Positions 42,936 through 52,756 of a stretch of DNA of 64,000 bases are shown here, in pieces. The notes below the pieces were generated by a model that searched no databases, was not told the origin of the DNA, and saw nothing but the letters and a program-made list of their open reading frames with translations. The position numbers and the translations under genes were made by a program. This stretch comes from Nitrospira defluvii (GTDB lineage: Bacteria > Nitrospirota > Nitrospiria > Nitrospirales > Nitrospiraceae), in NCBI GenBank assembly GCA_011525625.1, contig WYAX01000004.1, positions 1 through 64,000 of the forward strand, written 5' to 3'. The stretch's first letter is position 1. Each line of letters starts with the position of its first letter.

Positions 42936-45900
42936 CTATTTTTCGACCCCGGCCTCACGCCCCGTCCACCTGCGAACTTCTTGGATCAAGGCCCGCTCTT
43001 CGACCGGTTTGGCGATATAGCCTGACGCACCGACACTGACGGCCATCTGACGATGCTTTTCTCCTGCGCGAGTGGTCATAACCACAATCGGCGTGCTGTG
43101 GGTCTGAGGCCTTGCGCGAAGAGCCTGAATCACTTCATAGCCGTTCAGTTTCGGCATCTCGAGATCGGTAATGATGAGCTGATACGGCTGCACCATGGCT
43201 TTGCGGCACCCCTCTTCGCCGTCGATCGCTGTGTCCACCCTGTACCCTGCGGACTCCAACATCCGACCGACAAACTTTCTGATGCTGAGCGAGTCGTCGA
43301 TCAACAGGATCGGCAATTGGGTGACCACAGGCTGTGCCGACTCGGGCGAAACCGGAGCCTCCCGGTTCGCTGCCAGGTCCAAGGCGTAGGGGTGCGACAA
43401 CACGTCATGATACTCGCGCGTCGTCAGACGGCTGACATCCAACACCAGAATCACCCGGCCTTCCGGGTCAATCGTGGCACCGCCGAACACCGATCGTTCA
43501 TACGGCTTCAGTCCGCCCAGAGATTTAATGACGATTTCCTGTCGCCCCAGCAGCTCGTCCACCGCGCAACCGAGCACCCCGGTGGAGGTGCGCACGACGA
43601 CCACGGGTGACACTCCCTGAATGGTACCTGCCTCGCGGCGGATGAGACGTGCCAGCGGATACACCTCGATCGCTTCGTCACCGATCTGCAGCACGGAGCG
43701 ATCCCCCATCTGCTGCACCGTCGACGAGGCAGACATCGTGACTTCTCGCACACTCGGGAGTGGAATCGCGTATCGCTCCCCCCCGGCCCGCACCAGCAGC
43801 GCCGTGGCAATCAACAGAGTGAGCGGGAGATGCATCGTAAATTTCGTGCCCTCCCCGTACACCGACTCGACTTCGATGTGGCCGTTCATCGTCTCGATGA
43901 CGCGCTTCACCACATCCATCCCGACGCCGCGTCCCGCCTGTCCGCCGACGGCATCGGCGGTAGAGAAACCCGGCAAGAAGATGAATTTGATCACTTCGCT
44001 TTCGGGAAGTGTTTCGGCGACATCCTGCCGCACCAACCCCAATTTCACCGCTTTGGCTCGGATCTTGGCGAGGTCGAGGCCGGCCCCATCGTCCTCGACT
44101 TCAATGAGCACCGAGTTGCCTCGATGGGCGGCGTGAAGATAGATCGTGCCTGCCGAAGGTTTTCCCTGCGCGACACGGACAGCCGCCGGTTCGATGCCGT
44201 GATACACCGCATTTCTCACCAGATGCACCAACGGATCGACCAACCGTTCCACGACACCGGTATCGATTTCGGTATGTTCACCGGAGGTCACTAAGTTAAC
44301 CTCCTTCCCCGTGGCTCGGGCCATCTCCCGAGCAGCACGACGAAACCGGGTGAACGGTGTCCCGATCGGCACCATACGCGCGCGGGCGATTTCATCGCGC
44401 ATGCTCAGGGTCAGTTGCTGTAAGGACCCCATGTCGTCTTGCGCGCGGTGGATCGATCCGGAAAGCTGGGCCATAGATTCGGAGATATCGGCGGTCACTT
44501 CGCTGATTCGACGGGCGAGAATGTTGAAGTCGTCGTATCGATCGAACTCCAGGCTGCCGAAATCGCTGATGCCCGTCACCTCAGGAGGCATTGCCCCCTC
44601 GGCAGGCGCCGGAGACGGCTGGAATGAAAAGGTATGTTTATCCTCAAAGGTGCGCACCGCATCGGTCAAACGGTTCTTGTTGGCCAAGACTTGCATGGCC
44701 AATTGATTCAACGTCCGGAGACGTTGTTCGAGACGGCCTCGATCGATGACCAATTCGCCGACCAGATTCAACAGGCGTTCCAGGCGATCGCGACTGACGC
44801 GGATTACCTCCCGCTCTTCTCCCGGTTTTCCTTCCCCTGATGCGGCCGATTCCGCGCCGTCGCGTTCAGAAGCCTCGGCCTGAGACATCCCCTCGGCAAG
44901 TTTCTGCGCACATTCCGGCACGGAACCCACGATCGGGGACGCCCCGCCCAGGTTTGTGAGTTCCAGTACCGAGGCCGCGAACCGCTGCCTGGTCCGACTC
45001 AAGAGGGACGGATCACGCCGCATGAGGCTCCGGATCACATCGATGGCACGGAGCAACACATCCGTATGACCGGGACGAAACCGGAGACGCCCCTCACGAA
45101 CCGCCCCCATGAAATCTTCGATGTGATGCGTCAGGTCTCCGATCGAGTGGAACCCGACGGTATAGGCGGATCCCTTCAACGTGTGAGCCGTGCGAAACAA
45201 CTGATGAATCGTGTCCGGGTTGGTTGCATCCTGCTCCACTCGCAACAGATCGGTCTCAAGACTGTCCAGATACTCCTGAGCTTCCGGAGCGAAGTACGAA
45301 ATGACCTCCGCATCGAGCGACGGCACCAGATAGGCTTCGGACAGCGCTTCGTTGTGATGCGCCGCGGCAGAGTGGACGGGCAAGATCGACTCAGCCGCCG
45401 GTGTCGGTGCCGCTTTCGCAGAAACCGGCTTCTCCGATGTTTCGGCTTTCTCGGTCCCGTTGGACTGAATGTCACCCTGCTGCAACTCGCGGAGCATGCT
45501 CAGGATACAGGGGACGTCCTGCCGTAGCTTCGGCAAGTGCTTCGGGTCTCTCGCCATCAATGTTCGCATCACATCCACGGCATGCCGGATGGTCGCAATC
45601 CAATGCGGCGCCATAACGGCGCGTCCTTCTCGGACTGCGGTCATGCAGGTTTCGAGTGGAAAGGCCACATCTCCCACCACCTGAGATCCGACCGTATAGG
45701 CAGACCCCTTGAGGGTGTGCGCGACTCGATACAACTGATGAATCGTATCGGCATCGGTCCCGTCCTGTTCCACGCGTCGGAGCAGCGTCTGGATCGTGTT
45801 GAGATATTCTTCCGCTTCGGGAGAGAAGTAGGACAAGACCTCGTCATCGATCACGGGGATGAGATAGTCGTCGGCAGGCGCGGTCACGGCTTGGACCGAA

Positions 45901-46316
45901 TCTGCTGCGGTCTCAGCTGCCGCCGGAGGCAGCAGCTCGGCACAGCGTCGGACAAACCCCTCGACCACGGAATCGTCTTCCCCTCCTCCACACCCGATGT
46001 GGGCGACTTGCGTCCGGAAGGAGTCGACGATCTCGCGCATGACCTCAATAGCGCGCGGCCAGGTGTCTGGCGCAATCTCTCCGACTCGTTCCAGGGTCTC
46101 CTCCAGCAACGCGCCGAGTCGACCGAGGCCAGGAAACCCGTACAGCAGCGCTGCTCCCTTCAGTTTATGTCCGACCGTGTGCAAATGCGCGACATCGGCA
46201 GGGGCAGGAACCGCCTTGGCTTCCGGGTGCAAGGCCTTCCAAAACTGGGCCATATCGTCACCGGCTTCGGCGACGAAGATGTCCAACAGCTGGTCGCGAT
46301 CAAACTCAGCGCTCAT
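42936..46316 (-). CDS. ChpA-like hybrid CheA kinase (three HPt domains, C-terminal receiver)
   Basis: A 1126-aa chemosensory histidine kinase. Three HPt domains carry intact histidines: VGHKLKGAALLYG near residue 49, AHTLKGSAYTVG near 199 and AHTLKGSAYTVG near 377. Dimerisation segment VSRDRLERLLNLVGELVIDR, N box LVRNAVYHG near 700, G1 VEDDGAGLD and G2 GGQAGRGVGMDVVKRV follow, then the CheW-like regulatory domain and a receiver (LLIDDSLSIRKFVGRML; phospho-Asp in IITDLEMP near 1050). This architecture matches ChpA of Pseudomonas Pil-Chp systems, which controls type IV pili through cAMP or c-di-GMP. The output here may be the HD-GYP protein. Confidence 0.9.
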   Translation of the reverse strand: MSAEFDRDQLLDIFVAEAGDDMAQFWKALHPEAKAVPAPADVAHLHTVGHKLKGAALLYGFPGLGRLGALLEETLERVGEIAPDTWPRAIEVMREIVDSFRTQVAHIGCGGGEDDSVVEGFVRRCAELLPPAAAETAADSVQAVTAPADDYLIPVIDDEVLSYFSPEAEEYLNTIQTLLRRVEQDGTDADTIHQLYRVAHTLKGSAYTVGSQVVGDVAFPLETCMTAVREGRAVMAPHWIATIRHAVDVMRTLMARDPKHLPKLRQDVPCILSMLRELQQGDIQSNGTEKAETSEKPVSAKAAPTPAAESILPVHSAAAHHNEALSEAYLVPSLDAEVISYFAPEAQEYLDSLETDLLRVEQDATNPDTIHQLFRTAHTLKGSAYTVGFHSIGDLTHHIEDFMGAVREGRLRFRPGHTDVLLRAIDVIRSLMRRDPSLLSRTRQRFAASVLELTNLGGASPIVGSVPECAQKLAEGMSQAEASERDGAESAASGEGKPGEEREVIRVSRDRLERLLNLVGELVIDRGRLEQRLRTLNQLAMQVLANKNRLTDAVRTFEDKHTFSFQPSPAPAEGAMPPEVTGISDFGSLEFDRYDDFNILARRISEVTADISESMAQLSGSIHRAQDDMGSLQQLTLSMRDEIARARMVPIGTPFTRFRRAAREMARATGKEVNLVTSGEHTEIDTGVVERLVDPLVHLVRNAVYHGIEPAAVRVAQGKPSAGTIYLHAAHRGNSVLIEVEDDGAGLDLAKIRAKAVKLGLVRQDVAETLPESEVIKFIFLPGFSTADAVGGQAGRGVGMDVVKRVIETMNGHIEVESVYGEGTKFTMHLPLTLLIATALLVRAGGERYAIPLPSVREVTMSASSTVQQMGDRSVLQIGDEAIEVYPLARLIRREAGTIQGVSPVVVVRTSTGVLGCAVDELLGRQEIVIKSLGGLKPYERSVFGGATIDPEGRVILVLDVSRLTTREYHDVLSHPYALDLAANREAPVSPESAQPVVTQLPILLIDDSLSIRKFVGRMLESAGYRVDTAIDGEEGCRKAMVQPYQLIITDLEMPKLNGYEVIQALRARPQTHSTPIVVMTTRAGEKHRQMAVSVGASGYIAKPVEERALIQEVRRWTGREAGVEK

Positions 46317-46363
46317 CGAGTCACGTCACATCCGAGCGGCCGTACCGCTCTGTGAGAATTTAC

Positions 46364-48238
46364 TTACACCAGCTTGAACTGGGCGACCGACGAGTTAAGA
46401 CCTTCGGCCAGTTTGGCCATGTCTTCAATGGTCAACCGGGTCGAGTCCGTTTGTTTCTGCGTCGCCACGGCACCGCCGGTAAACTCCTTAATCGCTCGAC
46501 CGACTTTTTCCGTCGAAGCCGTCTGGTCGGATGCCGCACCGGCGATGTTTTGTGCCAATTCGGATGAGCGTTTCGCGATGTCGGAAATTTCCGCGAACAC
46601 GTCGCCGGTTCGAAGAGCGGAGGCCGATCCGGCTTCCACCGCTTGAGTTTCGTGCTCCATCGCCACCACCGCATCCTGCGTTTCGCTCTGAATGACTTTC
46701 ACCAGGTCGGCGATTTCGCGGGTCGCCTGCGTGGAACTTTCCGCCAATTTCCGCACTTGGTCGGCGACGACGGCGAACCGGGCACCGGCCTCACCTGCAC
46801 CCGCCGCCTCGATGGCGGCATTGAGCGCGAGGAGGTTGGTTTGATTGGCGATATCTCGAATCGTCGAGACGATCTGCGAAATTTCGAGTGATCGGTCACC
46901 GAGGCCCTTCACCTGCTTCGACATGCGTTGCACCGCGGAGCGAATACTCTGCATGTCGCGCACCGTTTCTTGCACCGCGACGTTTCCGCGCTCGGTCGCC
47001 GACAACACCTGCTTCGCGGACTCCGATGACGCACCGGCTGTGCTAGCGACCTGGCGCATACCGGCAGCCAACTGTTCGACGGCGCCCAAGGTCCGCACCG
47101 ACTCCTCCGCCTGTGCCCTGGCCGTGCCGGACATCTGTCCGGCAGACTCTCGCAAGGTTCCGGCCGACTTGTTCACCCGATCCGCCGCTTCCCGTACTTG
47201 CTTCAACAACTGTCCGAACCGCGCGATCATGAGGTTGAACCCGTCGGCCAGGTTTCCGAACATGTCGGCCGTCACCTCGCCTCGCTTGGTCAGGTCTCCT
47301 TTACCGACCTCGGACACGAGCACAAGGAATTGCATCAGGCGCTTCTGCATGAGGTCGCGTTCTTCTTCGGTCGACACCAGCGCGGTAATACGGTCGAGCA
47401 TCGAGTTGAAGGCGACGGCCATTTGTCCTAACTCATCGTGCGATTCAATCTTCGCGCGCGCCTGCAGATTCCCGCCGGCGGCCTGGGTCGCCACGTTGGC
47501 GATGTGCGTGATGTTGCGGGACAAGAACGTCGCCAGGAGGTATCCGACGAATAACCCGAGTCCCACCGCCACCACACCGCCGACCACGAGAATAAAGGTC
47601 CCGTTGGTCGCAAGCGCCTGCGCATCTTCGTTGAGGTCTTTGGCGATCGCCTCAATGGTCGTCACCTGCTCATTGTGGCGCCTCACGACGTTTTCGAACG
47701 ACGGGGTCAGGTTGACCGTCAGTGCCAGGACCCCGAGCGCACGCATTTGCTCGGCTTGCGACGGGGTGAGGGTGTTGCGATCGAAACTGTCGGCCATCGC
47801 GCTCAACGCGCCGTCGGCATCTTGAAAGTATTTCTTCAGCGCCGGCTCGAACAGAGTCAGGTCCGCCTGTTCATCCCGCCCCGTCCGGGACACACGCAGG
47901 TTGGTGCTCTTGTAGTGGTTGACCGCCTTCTCGATCTCCGCCTTCAATGCGGGGAGTTTCGCCGCGTCCTGGGAAAAGTCCGCCTGTTTCGTCGCGGAGG
48001 CCACGTCCAGCAGGATCTGATGATGTTTGGTCAGCGCGGTGCCCATCTGTGCGAAATCGGCCAACGGGATCGTGTAGTCCGCATACACCGTTTGGGAGTG
48101 CGTGCTGAGCTGGCGCAGAGTGAACACACCGACACTGGCCATGATCATGATGATGAGACTGACCAGGCCGAAGCCGAGAAACAGCTTCGACCGTGTCTTC
48201 ATGTCCTGAAATCGATTCGTGACGCCTTGGCCGATCAT
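46364..48238 (-). CDS. Methyl-accepting chemoreceptor
   Basis: A 624-aa transmembrane receptor. Helix 1 is about residues 15-40 ([27 protein letters not shown]), a four-helix-bundle sensor occupies about 45-200, and helix 2 ([22 protein letters not shown]) leads to a HAMP domain. The signalling tip is canonical ([39 protein letters not shown]). Candidate methylation Glu/Gln residues exist in the long helices, but no CheR or CheB gene is nearby. AAGGAGGAG precedes the ATG at 48238. It corresponds in position to PilJ. Confidence 0.9.
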   Translation of the reverse strand: MIGQGVTNRFQDMKTRSKLFLGFGLVSLIIMIMASVGVFTLRQLSTHSQTVYADYTIPLADFAQMGTALTKHHQILLDVASATKQADFSQDAAKLPALKAEIEKAVNHYKSTNLRVSRTGRDEQADLTLFEPALKKYFQDADGALSAMADSFDRNTLTPSQAEQMRALGVLALTVNLTPSFENVVRRHNEQVTTIEAIAKDLNEDAQALATNGTFILVVGGVVAVGLGLFVGYLLATFLSRNITHIANVATQAAGGNLQARAKIESHDELGQMAVAFNSMLDRITALVSTEEERDLMQKRLMQFLVLVSEVGKGDLTKRGEVTADMFGNLADGFNLMIARFGQLLKQVREAADRVNKSAGTLRESAGQMSGTARAQAEESVRTLGAVEQLAAGMRQVASTAGASSESAKQVLSATERGNVAVQETVRDMQSIRSAVQRMSKQVKGLGDRSLEISQIVSTIRDIANQTNLLALNAAIEAAGAGEAGARFAVVADQVRKLAESSTQATREIADLVKVIQSETQDAVVAMEHETQAVEAGSASALRTGDVFAEISDIAKRSSELAQNIAGAASDQTASTEKVGRAIKEFTGGAVATQKQTDSTRLTIEDMAKLAEGLNSSVAQFKLV

Positions 48239-48334
48239 CGTGCGCTCCTCCTTGTGACTGCTATTCCAGCGATTCGCCGGCCGGTCGGTCTGTTCCCTGC
48301 TCGCGCGGCCGTCAAACCTGTATGGCGTAATCGG

Positions 48335-48880
48335 TTACATGACCGGGAATGCCGCACTACCTCCGTCCACCTGCGCAAAAACCTGTGGGACTTCCAACAC
48401 TCCCCCGAGACGCTGATCCACACGAAGCACCGCCGACACACAGGGGCGCGCACCGACAGGCCCGGCCTGCATGGCGGGCAGCAGTTGCTCACGCGCGACA
48501 GTGTGAATTTCCGGAACGTGGTCGACCAGCACACCGATCTGCCTCGGACCGTAACGGATCACGACCGCGAACGGCAGCGACGTCTGTCCGGCGGGAAGGC
48601 CTAGGCTTCCCCGCAAATCCACCAGGGTGATCACGGTTCCTCGCAGGTTGGTCACACCCGTGAGATAACTGGGCATGCTCGGCACGGCGGTGACGGACTC
48701 CACCTCGAATACTTCCCCGACATGGCGAAGATCGATCGCGAACAGTTCGCCGCCGAGCGTCAACACACACATCCGCAGGGGACCGTCGGCCGACGTGCCG
48801 GAGGGTCTCGATACACCGGGGGTTCCGGGAGCCTGGGGTGACGCGGCAGGTTGGGATGGGATGGTGGGAACGTCGCTCAT
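48335..48880 (-). CDS. CheW (PilI-like) coupling protein
   Basis: A 181-aa CheW: a Pro/Ser-rich N-terminus of about 35 residues, then MCVLTLGGELFAIDLRHVGEVFEVESVTAVPSMPSYLTGVTNLRGTVITLVDLRGSLGLP, the full SH3-like signature. It couples the receptor to CheA. It starts 3 bases after the stop of the response-regulator gene and matches PilI by position. Confidence 0.88.
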   Translation of the reverse strand: MSDVPTIPSQPAASPQAPGTPGVSRPSGTSADGPLRMCVLTLGGELFAIDLRHVGEVFEVESVTAVPSMPSYLTGVTNLRGTVITLVDLRGSLGLPAGQTSLPFAVVIRYGPRQIGVLVDHVPEIHTVAREQLLPAMQAGPVGARPCVSAVLRVDQRLGGVLEVPQVFAQVDGGSAAFPVM

Positions 48881-48883
48881 GAG

Positions 48884-49246
48884 TTAGTTCAATGCCCGCT
48901 TCACTGCGGCGACGAGGTCCTCGGCCTTGAACGGTTTCACCACGTAGCCGTTTGCGCCCTGCTGTTGTCCCCAAAACTTGTCGCTCTCCTGCCCCTTGGA
49001 CGTACAGAGGACGATCGGAATGCCCTTGAAGCGGTCGTCGCCCTTCAGGTCACGGCAGGCTTGAAATCCGTTGCGTCCCGGCATGACCACATCCAACACA
49101 ATCAGGTCCGGTTTATCCAATGCCAACTTGTCTTCCAATTTGTCCGCGTTGGGATAGGAGACCACCGTATGGTTGGCGGATTTCAGATACCCTTCGATCA
49201 ACTGCAACTCGGCGTACGAATCATCCACGACAACGATCTTACTCAT
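48884..49246 (-). CDS. PilH/CheY-like response regulator
   Basis: A 120-aa single-domain receiver. VVVDDSYAELQLIEGYL opens it; the phospho-Asp is in LIVLDVVMPGRNGFQACRDL, Thr/Ser in LCTSKGQESDKFWGQQQGANGY, and the Lys in VVKPF. The SKGQESDKFWG segment is characteristic of PilH/PilG. The start at 49246 follows GGAGGGGGG. Target of the CheA kinase. Confidence 0.87.
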   Translation of the reverse strand: MSKIVVVDDSYAELQLIEGYLKSANHTVVSYPNADKLEDKLALDKPDLIVLDVVMPGRNGFQACRDLKGDDRFKGIPIVLCTSKGQESDKFWGQQQGANGYVVKPFKAEDLVAAVKRALN

Positions 49247-49310
49247 GCGTGCCCCCCTCCAAACCGGCAAAATGTGTGCGACGATCACTGACCTGACACA
49301 GCACCCGGGT

Positions 49311-50045
49311 CTATTTCATCGGAATGACAATGCTGATGGCGCCGGCGAGGTCCCCTTCATGCCATCCCTCTTTCTTGGCGCCGGTCACATCACGGTCCCC
49401 CTTGGGATTGCCGTGACAGCTGAGGCACGTGGTCGCGGCATACTCCGGATCCATCATGCGCAACACCGGTCGACCGTCGAGCATCGTCGCCCGGCTGTAC
49501 GGCTGCCCCTTGGGATGGCGCGTGTCGGCAAAGAGCCTCAACACTTCGGCTTCAAAGTCATCGGGGCGATTTCCGGGATACCGATAGTCCGTGCTGGTCA
49601 ATTTCACACGAATCCCGGTCTTCCGGAAGAACCGCTCCCCGGATTTCCTGGCGAAGACGGCGGGGATCATCCCCTTAAACCCGACTCCCTGCTTGTTGAT
49701 CACAGGCTGCGCCTCATCGATCACTTCTTTCTCCGATTCCACCATGGCTAAGAATAACGGCCCTTGCGGGACCGTCGCGGGGCGGCTCAAATCGATCTTG
49801 GTCGCCTTGCGAAACCGTTCGATCACCTGATTGGCGACAAAGTCGCCGGTGAATCCCTTCTCGCCTTTGCTGGAGTCGTTGATAATCGCTTGATTATCGG
49901 AGAGGACGCCCCGTCCGACTTGCACCAGTTTGATGAGCAGTTCAGCCGTTTCCACTTCGGTATTGGCCGATGCGGGGACGGCCGTCCCGATACTTGTCGC
50001 CGTCAGTACCGCCACCAGGATTCTGCTGATGCAATGGTTCGCCAT
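49311..50045 (-). CDS. Periplasmic DUF3365 (Tll0287-like) haem protein
   Basis: A 244-aa exported protein. The signal peptide is MANHCISRILVAVLTATSIGTAVPASA. The remainder is a DUF3365/Tll0287-like sensor fold with a single haem c site CLSCHG near residue 210 (YAATTCLSCHGNPKGDRD) and the family's GRPVLRMMDPEYAAT. These domains occur as redox or gas sensors fused to kinases and cyclases. Here it is a free protein at the head of the chemosensory operon. AGAAGGAGGGG precedes the ATG. A role as periplasmic input to the MCP is inferred. Confidence 0.78.
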   Translation of the reverse strand: MANHCISRILVAVLTATSIGTAVPASANTEVETAELLIKLVQVGRGVLSDNQAIINDSSKGEKGFTGDFVANQVIERFRKATKIDLSRPATVPQGPLFLAMVESEKEVIDEAQPVINKQGVGFKGMIPAVFARKSGERFFRKTGIRVKLTSTDYRYPGNRPDDFEAEVLRLFADTRHPKGQPYSRATMLDGRPVLRMMDPEYAATTCLSCHGNPKGDRDVTGAKKEGWHEGDLAGAISIVIPMK

Positions 50046-50436
50046 GGCCCCTCCTTCTCTCCGCCTCCCGGTCGCCCGGAACAGGCCATCTCCTAAGTCC
50101 GCTGATCTATTCTCAAAGATAGCGCAAAACTATCGATTGACAATTTTCTGGACACGGGGAGCCCGCGCCGGCCCCTGTGACCCCGGCCAGGCTGGTGCAC
50201 AATCGGTGCCAATCAACACACATACGTAGGGCAAAGGAGGCAGGTAGAGGTCCATGCATGAAGTCGGCGATTTTGCGGATGATTCAGTGTGGAGGACGAA
50301 CAAGACCCCATACGGTCCACGCAACGAATCCACATCTGTCCCTGTTCAAGATTTCGAGGGGAGTGCCAAAGTTTGGTCGCTTTGGAAGAGAAGCGTCAAA
50401 ACGACCGGCAGGATGAGCTCGTACTGCGGTCAGCGC
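50046..50436. other. Intergenic region upstream of the chemosensory operon
   Basis: This 391-base gap separates the end of the B12 operon from the chemosensory operon. It contains the candidate operon promoter at 50116-50143. A 66-codon plus-strand frame (50254-50454, MHEVGDFADDSVWRTNK) with AAAGGAGG about 15 bases upstream is possible, but it would overlap the cobQ end and matches nothing I know. Confidence 0.3.
50116..50143 (-). promoter_or_regulatory. Candidate sigma-70 promoter of the chemosensory operon
   Basis: On the minus strand TTGTCA, a 16-base spacer, then TATCTT. The start site would be about 60 bases before the DUF3365 gene ATG at 50045. No other promoter-like pair was noticed between the operon's genes, which are mostly less than 100 bp apart. 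Confidence 0.45.
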
Positions 50437-52008
50437 CTACCCACCCGCCCGTGAACGGAGGATGGCCCAGATCGGGGTGAGATCGAGGTGCTGCTCGACA
50501 TGATCGGCCCAGCGATCCAAGGCATGCCGTTGTGTGTCGTTCACCTGTTGGGAGCGCGCAGGCTCGATCGGCGGGATTCCCTTTCTACGACGCAACCGAT
50601 TGAGCCAGGCACGCCGGAATTGCGGCTGATCGAACAACCCGTGAATGTAGGTGCCCCAGACCAGCCCATCATCCCGCACGGCTCCGTCCAATGCCTCCCC
50701 CTCCGGTGCACCTGCCTGGAGCTGATCGACCGACTGCGCGGGTCTTCCTTCGAGATGGAAACAGGGACGATGGGGACCGGGATCTGTTCGCCCCATATGA
50801 ATGAGGTATCCACGAACCGACATCGGTCCCGCCTCATCAATGTGCAACGCTGAGGCCTCCACCTGCTCGGTGACTTTTTCAGGCCTCATGATGGTGTGTG
50901 TCTGTAACAATCTCAAACCGTTTGCCTCGCCACCGGTCTCGACGCCATCGGGGTCGGTAATCCGATTTCCCAACATCTGGTAACCGCCGCAGATCCCGAC
51001 CAACTCCCGTCCGCTGCGGACATGGTCGTGGACGAGCGCGTCAAACCCCTTTCCACGCAGGTAGGCCAGGTCCGCCAGCGTGCTCTTCGACCCGGGAATG
51101 ATCACCGCATCAGCTCCTGCTGCCTCGGCCGGCGTCGCAACGTACCGGAGGGCCACATCAGCCTCGTGGGTCAGCAGGTTGAAATCGGTAAAGTTGCTCA
51201 TGTGCGGCAGCAGCAAGACCGCAATGTTGACGCGATCGTCCGCAAAGGCCACCTGACGCCGGACCTCGACATCCAGGCTGTCCTCCTGATCCAGCGTGAG
51301 GTCGCGGAGAAAGGGCAGCACACCCAGCACCGGAATCCCCGTCCGCTCGCGAAGAAAGCGAACCCCGTCGGCAAAGAGCGCACTGTCGCCGCGAAATTTG
51401 TTGATCACGAGCCCGCAGACCCGAGCGCGTTCCTCCGGCGCAATGAGATCCAGCGTGCCGATCAATTGGGCGAATACGCCGCCTCGATCGATATCGCCGA
51501 CCAGGACGACTCGGGCATCCGCCAATTCCACCGTAGCCCAGTTGACCAAGTCACGGTCGCGCAAATTCACTTCGGCGGCGCTTCCGGCCCCTTCAATCAC
51601 GATCACGTCATACTGCGCGGCCAGCCGCTCGTAGCTGCTCCGCACGGCCTGGAATAATTCGGCATTCCGGCCGCGCGTAAAGTACGCCCGCGCATCCAAC
51701 GTGGAGTAGACACGCCCCTGGACCACCACCTGCGCCCTGGCATCGGATTCCGGCTTCAGCAGAATGGGATTCATGTCCACATGGGGGGCCAGGCTGCAGG
51801 CCTCCGCCTGTAACGCTTGCGCTCGCCCGATTTCACCGCCGTCCGGAGTAACGAACGAGTTCAGCGACATGTTTTGCGCTTTGAACGGCGCCACCCTGAT
51901 GCCCGCCCGATGCAGCAATCGGCAGAGACCGGCGACCACCAGGCTTTTTCCGACATCGGAACCAGTTCCGAGGACGGCTATGGCTATGGCGCGTGTCACG
52001 TGAGGCAT
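50437..52008 (-). CDS. cobQ: Cobyric acid synthase
   Basis: A 523-aa glutamine-dependent enzyme that amidates the b, d, e and g side chains of adenosylcobyrinate diamide. The N-terminal P-loop-like dethiobiotin-synthase fold has GTGSDVGKSLVVAGLCRLL; IEGAGSAAEVNL and VGDIDRGGVFAQLIGT follow. The C-terminal class I glutamine amidotransferase has the nucleophile in ICGGYQMLG and a His in YIHGLFD. Full length for the family. It is the last gene of the cobamide operon. Confidence 0.93.
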   Translation of the reverse strand: MPHVTRAIAIAVLGTGSDVGKSLVVAGLCRLLHRAGIRVAPFKAQNMSLNSFVTPDGGEIGRAQALQAEACSLAPHVDMNPILLKPESDARAQVVVQGRVYSTLDARAYFTRGRNAELFQAVRSSYERLAAQYDVIVIEGAGSAAEVNLRDRDLVNWATVELADARVVLVGDIDRGGVFAQLIGTLDLIAPEERARVCGLVINKFRGDSALFADGVRFLRERTGIPVLGVLPFLRDLTLDQEDSLDVEVRRQVAFADDRVNIAVLLLPHMSNFTDFNLLTHEADVALRYVATPAEAAGADAVIIPGSKSTLADLAYLRGKGFDALVHDHVRSGRELVGICGGYQMLGNRITDPDGVETGGEANGLRLLQTHTIMRPEKVTEQVEASALHIDEAGPMSVRGYLIHMGRTDPGPHRPCFHLEGRPAQSVDQLQAGAPEGEALDGAVRDDGLVWGTYIHGLFDQPQFRRAWLNRLRRRKGIPPIEPARSQQVNDTQRHALDRWADHVEQHLDLTPIWAILRSRAGG

Positions 52009-52024
52009 CGAACTCTTCCGGACA

Positions 52025-52756
52025 TCAGCGGCGCTGCGTCGCCGTCCATTGCGCGGCGCGCATGAGCCCTTCGAGGACGCATTCGCTCACCACAAGGCCG
52101 ATCATGGAACCGAGGTCGGTATGCGTGCCCGCATACGCATGCCACGGCCCACGCCCGCGCAGGGCACAGGCGGCAACCACCGCATCCGTCCCCGTCCCTG
52201 TTGCGTCGGGCGAACCGGTCCAGCTGGGAACGGCGTGATCACGCAGGGTGCCGGTCTTGGCCTCCGTGGCAACCTGCACCACACCGACCAACGCCGGAAC
52301 CGCCAGGCAGGCGTTCGTCACCACAATGAGATTGATCGTCCCGGGCTTGCCATGAATTGAAGGCCGGTCACCATGACTCGGCCGTTCACCGGCCCGCACG
52401 GCATTGGTGACACCGACGGTGGCATAACATTCCACCCAGAGCCCACCTCGTTCCTCCCGACGACTCACCAGCTGCGTCATAGGCACCGCCGTCATCAGGC
52501 CGACGCAATCCGGCTCAACACCGAGTAGCCCGGCCAGACGCTTCAGATACCGGGAAGGATGCCCCCAGGATTTCCCTTCGAGGTTCGACGAGGGATTGGA
52601 CGCCACCTGGTGATTGAGAATGTAGCGAGTGGTTCGCAGACCGCCGCCCCGCGGCGCGGAGGACAGGACGCGCATACGACTGCCTAAGTCGACGATCAAC
52701 GTGTCGCGGGTGACACGCGATGTGGTTGCCACGCGATCCGGCGGACGCCAACTCAT
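52025..52756 (-). CDS. cbiZ: Adenosylcobinamide amidohydrolase CbiZ
   Basis: A 243-aa enzyme that cleaves the aminopropanol arm of adenosylcobinamide to give adenosylcobyrate, allowing scavenged corrinoids to be rebuilt. Family motifs are visible: GTINLIVVTNACL, ATGTGTDAVVAAC and YAGTHTDLGSMIG. The ATG overlaps the cobD stop by 4 bp. CbiZ between CobD/CbiB and CobQ implies that this cell remodels imported cobamides. Confidence 0.88.
   Translation of the reverse strand: MSWRPPDRVATTSRVTRDTLIVDLGSRMRVLSSAPRGGGLRTTRYILNHQVASNPSSNLEGKSWGHPSRYLKRLAGLLGVEPDCVGLMTAVPMTQLVSRREERGGLWVECYATVGVTNAVRAGERPSHGDRPSIHGKPGTINLIVVTNACLAVPALVGVVQVATEAKTGTLRDHAVPSWTGSPDATGTGTDAVVAACALRGRGPWHAYAGTHTDLGSMIGLVVSECVLEGLMRAAQWTATQRR

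Noticed and set aside
50254-50454. Possible 66-aa plus-strand gene with AAAGGAGG upstream
   Set aside because: The spacing to the ATG is long, it overlaps the cobQ end on the other strand, and the product matches nothing recognised; mentioned only in the intergenic entry.
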